From: Atopobiaceae bacterium UBA5363
GTDB taxonomy: Bacteria > Actinomycetota > Coriobacteriia > Coriobacteriales > Atopobiaceae
Direction: 5' to 3'
NCBI GenBank assembly: GCA_002407925.1
Contig: DHPN01000027.1
Span: forward strand, 79,878-87,502
Length of the DNA: 7,625 bases
Shown: positions 1 through 5,389 of the stretch, piece after piece
Layout: the number at the start of each line of letters is the position of its first letter
How positions within the stretch are numbered: position 1 is the first letter of the stretch
Notes under the pieces: model-generated
Seen by the model: the letters and a program-made list of their open reading frames with translations, nothing else
What the model was told of the DNA's origin: nothing
The model's database searches: none
Translations under genes and position numbers: made by a program

Positions 1-1
1 G

Positions 2-973
2 GAAATTCATCGACTCTCCTATGAGTCCATGGCGAGCGCGCATGTACATGCGATGATCGTAGGAGCGCAGCTCCTCCCAAAGCTCCTCAAGGTTTTTCTC
101 CGCGTCAGGGGCGTCTGAGAGCTTCGAGAAAATCGAGCTGACGCCCATCATCAGCTCGAAGTAGCCGAGCATGTAGTTGCGTAGCTCAAGGGGCTCGACG
201 TCATCGTACAGATGATATGCATACATCATGATGCGCGTGATGCGGAGCTGCTGGTCAACGCGGCTAATCATGACCTTTTCATTGACCGACTGGTCATCGC
301 GGCCGATGAAGTAGCGATAGAGGTCGACATCAAGGTAATACAGCGTGCGACAGCGCGGCAGCGGGACATAGGCGTAGATGTTGTCCACATAAAACGTGTG
401 CGGGGGCAGGGGTATTCCCCCATCGCGTAAGATGTCAGTGCGATAGCACAGCGAATGCATGAGCAAGTTCTGCGTGAGGTTGAAGTGCCCGATCTTGTCC
501 CACGTTATTATTTTGTTGCGCGGCAGCGCCATGCGGTAGTCGACGACTGTTTGCTTATTGTCTTCGACGTGCTCGTATACGTAATTTGCGATAACGAGAT
601 CCACGCGCGTCTTGAACTCAATGAAGCGACGAAGCTTATGGAGCAGCACGGCGAGAGCAGCGCCATCAAGCCAGTCGTCTGAGTCAACGATTTTGAAGTA
701 GACGCCTGTCGCCTCAGACAGGGCCTTCAGTACCGCGATGCCATGCCCGCCGTTTTCTTGGTGCACTGTGCGTATTATCTGCGGATAGCGACGTTGCCAC
801 TCCTGCGCTTTTGCAAGCGTGTCGTCTTTCGTTGACCCATCATCCACAATGACAATCTCAACATCGTCGGCATGGCCGGAGCCATCCAGAATGGAGCTGA
901 TGCAATGGTCCATATACTCGGAAGAGTTATAGCAGGGTATCCCGAAGGTGATTGTTTTCTGCATATCAGGCAT
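2..973 (-). CDS. Family 2 glycosyltransferase, C-terminus cut by window edge
   Basis: Cytoplasmic GT-A-fold sugar transferase, most likely building a cell-surface polysaccharide. I translated this frame by hand: it is open from the ATG at 973 to the left edge, giving 324 residues. It has the hallmarks of GT2 enzymes: an N-terminal strand plus TFGIPCYNSSEYM (residues 9-21), the nucleotide-binding VDDGST (43-48), an ENGGHG loop (73-78) and the metal-binding DxD as VDSDDW (96-101). The later part (HTFYVDN, LDVDLYRYFIGRDDQSVNEKV) resembles a conserved bacterial GT2 subgroup of about 330-350 residues, so perhaps only 10-30 residues are missing. A GGGAG ribosome-binding site lies 9 nt before this ATG; the next ATG (residue 4) is less well placed. 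It follows glf by 31 bp and is probably co-transcribed. A galactofuranosyl donor is a reasonable inference from that neighbour, but the sequence does not show donor or acceptor. Confidence 0.93.
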   Translation of the reverse strand, partial: MPDMQKTITFGIPCYNSSEYMDHCISSILDGSGHADDVEIVIVDDGSTKDDTLAKAQEWQRRYPQIIRTVHQENGGHGIAVLKALSEATGVYFKIVDSDDWLDGAALAVLLHKLRRFIEFKTRVDLVIANYVYEHVEDNKQTVVDYRMALPRNKIITWDKIGHFNLTQNLLMHSLCYRTDILRDGGIPLPPHTFYVDNIYAYVPLPRCRTLYYLDVDLYRYFIGRDDQSVNEKVMISRVDQQLRITRIMMYAYHLYDDVEPLELRNYMLGYFELMMGVSSIFSKLSDAPDAEKNLEELWEELRSYDHRMYMRARHGLIGESMNF

Positions 974-982
974 TTTTTTGAT

Positions 983-987
983 CTCCC
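983..987 (-). promoter_or_regulatory. Ribosome-binding site of the glycosyltransferase
   Basis: On the minus strand GGGAG stands 9 nt before the ATG at 973, inside the 31-bp gap after the glf stop. It supports the first ATG rather than the one three codons later. No promoter or terminator is visible in the gap, which fits co-transcription with glf. Confidence 0.6.
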
Positions 988-1004
988 GCGGCGTGTTTGC
1001 CCAC

Positions 1005-2207
1005 CTATCTGTTCGCCTTGATGATATCGTCAGAAAGCTTGAGCGCCGACGCCACGACGCCATCCATATCGTAATAGCGGTACTCCGCGAGGCGACCTAC
1101 CACATGAAAGTTGAGCAGCGCTTCGACGCGTTTGCGATACGCGCGATACAGCTCGAGGTTCTTATCCTCAAGAATCGCGTAATAAGGAGTCTGGCCACTG
1201 CCTGGAACATAGGGGCCGGGATATTCCTTCATAATGGTCGTCTTGCCGGGCATGACCTGGCCGGTCATGTTCTTGAACTCAGTAATGCGCGTGAAGTCCT
1301 CGCTCGTTGTGTAGTTGACCGTGCCGACCGGCTGAAACTTGTCTTGGTTGAGCGTCTCGAAGTGCATGTCAAGCGTACGGTAGGGCAGCGCCCCTAAGTC
1401 CATCCCGAACAGCTCGTCAAGAGGCCCCGTATAGATGACCTCACCACCGTAGGGCTTGCCGGCCACCACAATGCGCGTGTCGGAGACTGACAGTATGTCT
1501 CTTGCGTCCACATCGAGAAATACTTGGATCAGATCATGATCAAACAGGTGCTCGAAGAGCTTCGTGTAGCCCTCGGCAGGCATACCCTGATGAGGCGCTG
1601 TGGGAAAATACCGGTCATCATCACCTACGAAGATGGGAACGCGGCCCGTGATAGAAGGGTCAATTTGGTCGGGAGTCTTTCCCCATTGCTTCATTGTGTA
1701 GTGAAGAAATACATTCTCATACACGTAATCAGCTACCTCAGTAAGTTCAGGGTCATTTTTTTCACGAAGCTCCATGATGGGAACTTTTTTATTTTCACCA
1801 AAGGTCGCAACTAATTTCTGGTAGAGGCGCTCGCCTTTCTCCTCCCCAAAGGCCAGCTTGAGTGAGCGATGGTTAAATGGCACCGGCATCAGCGTCCCAT
1901 GAACATTTGCAAGCACCTTATGCTGGTAGTCAGTCCAGTCGGTGAAGCGGGAAAGGAAGGTGTGGACGCGCTCGCTGGAGGTATGGTAGATGTGTGGGCC
2001 GTATTGGTGCACCAAGATGCCGGCGTCATCTAGCCGGTCGTAGGCATTGCCCGCAATGTGGTTGCGACGCTCCAAGACGGCGACCTTGTATCCGCAGGCC
2101 TCGGCAAGCCTGCGCGCGCAGACGGCTCCCGCGTAACCTGCTCCCACGACGATGGCCCTATAGTTATCAGGGTTAAATCCAGCAGGTAAGCCGTTTGTGA
2201 TACTCAT
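1005..2207 (-). CDS. glf: UDP-galactopyranose mutase
   Basis: FAD-dependent cytosolic flavoenzyme that interconverts UDP-galactopyranose and UDP-galactofuranose, the donor for galactofuranose in surface glycans. The 400 residues are close to the usual 370-400 and the gene is intact. Visible landmarks in order: Rossmann FAD motif VVGAGYAGAV (20-29, GxGxxG at G22/G24/G27), acidic end of the second strand VLERRNHIAGNAYD (44-57), YGPHIYHT (69-76), the HYTMKQWG block (169-176), GRVPIFVGDDDRYFPT (188-203) with an active-site-type arginine R189, TRITEFKN (306-313), PYY (341-343), and the C-terminal family signature GRLAEYRYYDMD (371-382). The ATG at 2207 has GAGGAAG just upstream (2213-2219). The first 15 or so residues before the FAD strand are a short nonconserved extension. 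It is the first gene of a probable glf-glycosyltransferase operon and is divergent from pta. Confidence 0.97.
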   Translation of the reverse strand: MSITNGLPAGFNPDNYRAIVVGAGYAGAVCARRLAEACGYKVAVLERRNHIAGNAYDRLDDAGILVHQYGPHIYHTSSERVHTFLSRFTDWTDYQHKVLANVHGTLMPVPFNHRSLKLAFGEEKGERLYQKLVATFGENKKVPIMELREKNDPELTEVADYVYENVFLHYTMKQWGKTPDQIDPSITGRVPIFVGDDDRYFPTAPHQGMPAEGYTKLFEHLFDHDLIQVFLDVDARDILSVSDTRIVVAGKPYGGEVIYTGPLDELFGMDLGALPYRTLDMHFETLNQDKFQPVGTVNYTTSEDFTRITEFKNMTGQVMPGKTTIMKEYPGPYVPGSGQTPYYAILEDKNLELYRAYRKRVEALLNFHVVGRLAEYRYYDMDGVVASALKLSDDIIKANR

Positions 2208-2220
2208 CGTCTTCCTCTCG

Positions 2221-2254
2221 CGAGATGCCGCAGACCCACCGGGCTGCGATCTCG
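2221..2254 (-). promoter_or_regulatory. Stem-loop in the glf leader next to its RBS
   Basis: In glf mRNA, CGAGAT plus CGCAG (2254-2244) can pair with CTGCG plus ATCTCG (2233-2229 and 2226-2221), with a GC bulge (2227-2228). CCC/GGG pairing inside the loop extends it. The hairpin ends 13 nt before the start codon, directly upstream of the GAGGAAG ribosome-binding site. It has no U-run, so it is not an intrinsic terminator. It could stabilise the message or influence ribosome access; function is inference. Confidence 0.55.
2222..2233 (+). repeat. 12-bp direct repeat GAGATGCCGCAG, copy 1 (glf leader)
   Basis: This perfect 12-base match to 2398-2409 lies in the same intergenic region, 176 bp apart. 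This copy forms one arm of the glf leader hairpin, 15-26 bp upstream of the glf ATG. Whether it is functional is unknown. Confidence 0.6.
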
Positions 2255-2294
2255 TCTTGTCGTTTCATCCCGCCCTCAGGCAAGGACACGAAGG

Positions 2295-2337
2295 AATCGG
2301 GCATAGGCACAAACCGACACCCGATATCTGCCCGATT
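2295..2337. promoter_or_regulatory. Perfect 9-bp inverted repeat, possible operator
   Basis: AATCGGGCA (2295-2303) and TGCCCGATT (2329-2337) are exact reverse complements separated by 25 bp. A third half-site, CCCGAT, sits at 2320-2325, exactly 11 bp (one helical turn) before the CCCGAT at 2331-2336. The right arm overlaps the proposed glf -10 element (2335-2340). The whole element lies 26 bp or more upstream of the pta -10. The placement suits a repressor or activator acting on one or both promoters. It could also form a hairpin in the glf leader RNA. No regulator gene is in the window. Confidence 0.5.
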
Positions 2338-2343
2338 TTAGCA
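2335..2343 (-). promoter_or_regulatory. Candidate extended -10 promoter for glf
   Basis: On the minus strand the sequence reads TGCTAAAAT, a TGn extended -10 followed by a 5/6 match to TATAAT. The -35 region (2358-2363) reads AGAGAG and is not recognisable, as is tolerated for extended -10 promoters. Transcription would begin near 2328, leaving a leader of about 120 nt that carries the hairpin at 2221-2254. Confidence 0.45.
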
Positions 2344-2362
2344 CGAGAGGCTGCGGGCTCTC

Positions 2363-2368
2363 TATAAT
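2363..2368 (+). promoter_or_regulatory. Candidate -10 element for pta
   Basis: A perfect TATAAT starts 77 bp before the pta start codon, with transcription expected near 2375. A consensus -35 is absent at the 17-bp spacing (2340-2345 reads AGCACG), so the promoter may depend on an activator or on context. It faces away from the proposed glf -10 about 20 bp to the left, which would place both polymerase footprints on the same DNA. Confidence 0.55.
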
Positions 2369-2397
2369 GATGTGAGAACGGCATCAAAAGACCAAGA

Positions 2398-2409
2398 GAG
2401 ATGCCGCAG
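2398..2409 (+). repeat. 12-bp direct repeat GAGATGCCGCAG, copy 2 (pta leader)
   Basis: This is identical to 2222-2233. This copy falls in the 5' untranslated part of pta, about 23 nt after the predicted transcription start and 31 bp before the start codon. It includes the spurious upstream ATG at 2401. Confidence 0.6.
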
Positions 2410-2426
2410 GGAAGAATGGACAAAGA

Positions 2427-2434
2427 AGAAGGAG
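2427..2434 (+). promoter_or_regulatory. Ribosome-binding site that fixes the pta start
   Basis: AGAAGGAG lies 5 nt before the ATG at 2440. The in-frame ATG at 2401 has only GAGAG directly abutting it. The one at 2416 has a weaker AGGGA 3 nt upstream. The 2440 start also matches the usual Pta N-terminus, so it is preferred. Confidence 0.8.
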
Positions 2435-2439
2435 CGTCG

Positions 2440-3417
2440 ATGAGCGATTTTCTTGCGCGCATGAAAGCAGCTGCTAAAGCCGACAAAAAAACTATTGTCT
2501 TGCCCGAGGGAGAAGACCCCCGCACAATAGCGGCTGCCAAGCAAATCATAGCTGAAGGGCTTGCAAACCTCATTATCCTCGGAGATCCGAAAAGCATTCA
2601 CGTCGAGGGTGTGCGCGTCATTGATCCCAAGAAAAGCGATCGTGCCGAAGCCTATGCTGAAAAGTTCGCTGAGTTGCGCGCCAAGAAGGGCGTAACGCTC
2701 GACCAGGCACGCGAGCAGGTCAAGGACAACACGTACTTCGCCACTATGATGGTCAAGATGGGAAATGCCGACGGTCTTGTGTCTGGCGCTTGCCACTCCA
2801 CGGCAAACACGCTACGCCCAGCCCTGCAAATTCTGAAGACTGCCCCAGGGACGAAGCTCGTCTCAGGTTTCATGGTCATATGCGTTCCTGACTGCGCATA
2901 CGGTCAAGATGGCAACTTCATCTTCTCTGACATCGGCCTCAACATTGATCCAGATGCTGACCAGCTCTCAGACATCGCGATTGCCTCAGCCGCGTCTTGG
3001 AAACAGTTTATGGGGACCGAGCCCAAGGTTGCCTTGCTCTCCTACTCCACGAAGGGATCTGCGAAGGGGGATTCGGCCGATAAGGTGCGCGCAGCCATCA
3101 AGCTTGTGAACGAGAGGGCTCCTGAGCTTGCAGCTGATGGTGAGCTGCAGCTCGATGCTGCCCTGGACAAGGGCGTTGCCTCGCTCAAGGCGCCGGGATC
3201 TGATGTCGCGGGCACGGCCAATGTCCTCATATTCCCTGACCTAGAGAGCGGAAACATTGGCTACAAGCTTGTGCAGCGCCTTGGCAAGGCAGAGGCCTAC
3301 GGTCCAATCCTGCAGGGCATCGCTAAGCCGGTAAACGACCTCAGCCGTGGTTGTAGCGCAAGCGACATTGTGGGCGTTGTGGCAATCACCGCTTTCCAAG
3401 CGCAGCAGCTAGCGTAG
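2440..3417 (+). CDS. pta: Phosphate acetyltransferase
   Basis: Cytosolic enzyme that converts acetyl-CoA and phosphate to acetyl phosphate and CoA; with acetate kinase it yields ATP during fermentation. From the ATG at 2440 it has 325 residues, the normal length of the short, single-domain Pta class without the N-terminal DRTGG regulatory part found in enterobacteria. Landmarks: TIVLPEGEDPRT (18-29), NADGLVSGA (109-117), FSDIGLNIDP (162-171), LLSYSTKGSAKG (199-210), GELQLDAAL (234-242), LKAPGSDVAGTANVLIFPDL (249-268), GNIGYKLVQRLG (271-282) and KPVNDLSRGC (296-305). The last six blocks are near the family consensus. It appears monocistronic, ending at a strong terminator. No ackA follows, although the two genes are adjacent in many bacteria. 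Two in-frame ATGs at 2401 and 2416 would add 13 or 8 residues but have worse ribosome-binding sites. Confidence 0.97.
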   Translation: MSDFLARMKAAAKADKKTIVLPEGEDPRTIAAAKQIIAEGLANLIILGDPKSIHVEGVRVIDPKKSDRAEAYAEKFAELRAKKGVTLDQAREQVKDNTYFATMMVKMGNADGLVSGACHSTANTLRPALQILKTAPGTKLVSGFMVICVPDCAYGQDGNFIFSDIGLNIDPDADQLSDIAIASAASWKQFMGTEPKVALLSYSTKGSAKGDSADKVRAAIKLVNERAPELAADGELQLDAALDKGVASLKAPGSDVAGTANVLIFPDLESGNIGYKLVQRLGKAEAYGPILQGIAKPVNDLSRGCSASDIVGVVAITAFQAQQLA

Positions 3418-3446
3418 AGACAACTATCTCACTGTGGTGTTGGCAT

Positions 3447-3490
3447 GCGAGATGAGTCGTGCAGCAGCACGTAGCTCATCTCGCTTTTTT
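3447..3490 (+). terminator. Rho-independent terminator of pta
   Basis: A perfect 10-bp stem, GCGAGATGAG (3447-3456) with CTCATCTCGC (3475-3484), is followed at once by six T (3485-3490). The loop contains a second short stem, CGTGC/GCACG (3458-3462 and 3467-3471). It starts 30 bp after the pta stop. In the minus direction the stem is not followed by a T-run, so it should not act as a classical terminator for the convergent pckA. The remaining bases from 3491 to the pckA stop at 3584 show nothing else I can support. Confidence 0.93.
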
Positions 3491-3583
3491 GTTTATATTT
3501 CTCCCTTACCCGCATTTGCGCGCACGCGGCTGAGATCTGGCACGGCAACAACGCGGTAGGCGGCCATGTGCGAAGTGGTGGCG

Positions 3584-5215
3584 CTAATTGAGCTGCGGTC
3601 CTGCCGCGATGATATCCGGATCCATATTCGGGAAACGCTGCTGTTGATTTTTAATGAACATTTCGGCAAGCCGCGCAGCCTGCCGGTCATATGCCTGCGC
3701 GTCCTTCCACGTGGCCTTAGGATCGAGGAGCTCGGAAGGGACGCCGTCGATTGCTACCGGCACATCCACGTTAAAAGTGCTGTCATGGCGAAACCCTTGG
3801 GACCTCTCCACAGATCCGTCCAGCGCAGCATTGACCATCTTGCGCGTATAGCCGAGCTTGATGCGCTCCCCCACTCCGTACGGACCACCCGTCCATCCTG
3901 TATTGACAAGGTAGACACGCGTCTTTGCAGACTGCATGCGCTTTCCGAACATGTCGGCATAGCGCAGTGGGTCAAGGGGCATGAACGGCTCGCCAAAAAG
4001 CGACGAGAAGGTGGGGACCGGCTCTGTAATGCCCCGCTCAGTTCCAGCGACCTTGCTCGTGAAGCCAGAGACGAACTGGTACATGGCGGCTTTGATCGTC
4101 AAACGCGCGAGCGGCGGCAAAACGCCAAACGCGTCGGCGGTAAGAAAGATCACAACCTCAGGAGTGCCGCCATAGCCGCAGACGCGAGCATTTGGAATGT
4201 AGTTGATGGGATAGGCTACACGCGTGTTTTCAGTGTATTTCACATCGAAGTAGTCAGCTACTCGCGTCACAGGGTCAATCACGACATTTTCGGCGACGGC
4301 CCCGAAGCGGATTGCTTGGAATATCTCGGGCTCACTTTCAGCAGAGATGCGAATGGATTTTGCATAGCAGCCACCCTCCAAATTGAAAACGCCTTGGTCG
4401 CTCCAGCCATGCTCATCATCGCCCACCAACAGGCGTCGTGGATCGGCGGAAAGCGTCGTCTTGCCGGTTCCCGAGAGCCCAAAAAAAACAGCTGTCGACC
4501 CATTTTGGGGATCAACGTTGCAAGAGGAATGCATGGGCAAGACGCCATCTTCTACCGGAAGCAGATAGTTCATCACTGAGAAGATGGACTTTTTAATCTC
4601 ACCGTTATAGCCGGTGCCTGCAATGAGGATAATATGCTGCTGAAAATTTATGAGAACGACCGCCTCTGAGTGCGTATGGAACTTCTCGGCATCCAAGCTG
4701 AGTCCCGGCGCTGCAAGAAGGGCAAAATCTGCCTCTCCAAAAGCGCCAGAATGAAGGTTCTCTGGCCGTACGAGGAGCTGATGGGCGAAAAGCGCTTGGC
4801 TCGCGCGCTCACAAACAAGAAGAAACTTGCGTGAGTGGGCAGGAAGAGCTCCTGACAGACAATGCTCGACGAAAACCTCATCGCGGTCATTGAGATAGGC
4901 TACAATTGCGTCTTTGATGCGCTCAAAGTCCTTTGGGGCAAAGGGCTTGTTGACCGTCCCCCATGCGATGTTGTCATGGACGTCAGGGGTATCGACAATA
5001 AAACGATCTTCAGGGGATCTGCCCGTATAGGCGCCTGTCTTGACACAAAGTGCCCCGGTGCTGGAGAGCGTTCCCTCATAGCGCGTAAGCGCCTGCTCGA
5101 CAAGAGCCGCTGGTGCGCAGTCAACGACGAGATGCGGATGTGTGAGGCTCAAGCCAAAAGGAGCGAGTTCTGATGCGATTCCCTTGGTATTGTCAGACAC
5201 CATAGATGATGCCAT
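3584..5215 (-). CDS. pckA: Phosphoenolpyruvate carboxykinase (ATP)
   Basis: Cytosolic enzyme catalysing oxaloacetate + ATP to PEP + ADP + CO2. It serves gluconeogenesis, or runs in the carboxylating direction in succinate-forming anaerobes. The 543 residues match the usual 530-540 and the gene is intact. Landmarks: substrate loop TGRSPEDRF (64-72), GTGYNGEIKKS (200-210) with metal/substrate-type Y203 and K209, PMHSS (227-231) with H229, P-loop FGLSGTGKTTLS (245-256), the kinase-2 region GDDEHGW (265-271), FNLEGGCYAK (277-286), NTRVAYPI (330-337), VAGTERGITEP (389-399) and LVNTGWTGG (436-444). It ends in AAGPQLN, like the C-terminal AAGPKL of the E. coli enzyme. It is the ATP type, not the GTP type usual in many actinobacteria. 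Start: ATG 5215 has AAGGAGG 4 nt upstream. It is convergent with pta and lies 174 bp after an ABC importer gene in the same orientation. I see no clear terminator after its stop. Confidence 0.98.
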   Translation of the reverse strand: MASSMVSDNTKGIASELAPFGLSLTHPHLVVDCAPAALVEQALTRYEGTLSSTGALCVKTGAYTGRSPEDRFIVDTPDVHDNIAWGTVNKPFAPKDFERIKDAIVAYLNDRDEVFVEHCLSGALPAHSRKFLLVCERASQALFAHQLLVRPENLHSGAFGEADFALLAAPGLSLDAEKFHTHSEAVVLINFQQHIILIAGTGYNGEIKKSIFSVMNYLLPVEDGVLPMHSSCNVDPQNGSTAVFFGLSGTGKTTLSADPRRLLVGDDEHGWSDQGVFNLEGGCYAKSIRISAESEPEIFQAIRFGAVAENVVIDPVTRVADYFDVKYTENTRVAYPINYIPNARVCGYGGTPEVVIFLTADAFGVLPPLARLTIKAAMYQFVSGFTSKVAGTERGITEPVPTFSSLFGEPFMPLDPLRYADMFGKRMQSAKTRVYLVNTGWTGGPYGVGERIKLGYTRKMVNAALDGSVERSQGFRHDSTFNVDVPVAIDGVPSELLDPKATWKDAQAYDRQAARLAEMFIKNQQQRFPNMDPDIIAAGPQLN

Positions 5216-5219
5216 TGCC

Positions 5220-5226
5220 CCTCCTT
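5220..5226 (-). promoter_or_regulatory. Strong ribosome-binding site of pckA
   Basis: On the minus strand AAGGAGG, followed by two more G, lies 4 nt before the ATG at 5215. It favours this start over the ATG four codons later (5203), which would be 16 nt away. Confidence 0.8.
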
Positions 5227-5240
5227 TTGTTTTGGTGTGT

Positions 5241-5256
5241 CATACAACCATACAAC
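5241..5256. repeat. Perfect tandem octamer upstream of pckA
   Basis: CATACAAC occurs twice in a row (5241-5248 and 5249-5256); in the pckA direction it reads GTTGTATG twice. It lies 26-41 bp before the pckA ATG. It overlaps the only weak -10-like hexamers I can find there (TATGGT, TATGAC), so it could be a regulator or promoter element. Function is inference. Confidence 0.6.
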
Positions 5257-5261
5257 TCTAG

Positions 5262-5280
5262 TCTCTCAACAGAAGAGAGA
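5262..5280 (-). promoter_or_regulatory. Small hairpin in the ABC-pckA gap
   Basis: TCTCTC (5262-5267) and GAGAGA (5275-5280) form a perfect 6-bp stem with a 7-nt loop. In the pckA direction a T-run precedes it rather than follows it. It is therefore not a terminator for the upstream operon, but could sit in the pckA leader or act as a protein-binding dyad. The gap 5216-5389 shows no convincing consensus promoter for pckA. Confidence 0.35.
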
Positions 5281-5282
5281 GG

Positions 5283-5306
5283 AAAAAAGCGCCTCAGAAC
5301 TCGGCG
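5283..5306 (-). terminator. Weak candidate terminator after the ABC operon
   Basis: Reading on the minus strand, CGCC (5306-5303) can pair with GGCG (5293-5290) across a 9-nt loop, followed by C and six T (5288-5283). The T-run is good but a 4-bp stem is short, so read-through from the ABC operon into pckA is plausible. A second imperfect stem-loop right after the ABC stop (TGCCTTTC with GAAA and GGCA, 5361-5389) has no T-run. Confidence 0.35.
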
Positions 5307-5389
5307 AAATGCACTATTTGACCCACCAAACACGTGACTGGCTAGGCGCGACCCCTGTTTGCTTGCCTGTCTTTCTCTTCTGAAAGGCA

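Noticed and set aside
212..682. Two small plus-strand frames (212-430 and 455-682)
   Set aside because: Both are shadows of the glycosyltransferase, whose minus-strand frame is continuously open with DDGST and DxD motifs.
948..1397. 149-codon open frame on the plus strand
   Set aside because: It is antisense to the conserved C-terminal half of glf and the start of the glycosyltransferase. It shows no family resemblance.
2295..2337. Inverted repeat as an intrinsic terminator
   Set aside because: The loop is 25 nt and only TTTA follows. It lies between divergent genes where no transcript needs to end.
2401..2439. Longer pta start at ATG 2401 or 2416
   Set aside because: The added residues are not typical of Pta, and the AGAAGGAG site at ideal spacing points to 2440.
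2362..2796. 144-codon open frame on the minus strand
   Set aside because: It is antisense to the 5' part of pta and shows no domain; pta itself is unmistakable.
3566..4579. 337-codon open frame on the plus strand
   Set aside because: It lies wholly antisense to the highly conserved pckA frame, has no recognisable domain and no ribosome-binding site that stands out. Long antisense frames are common opposite GC-rich codon-biased genes.
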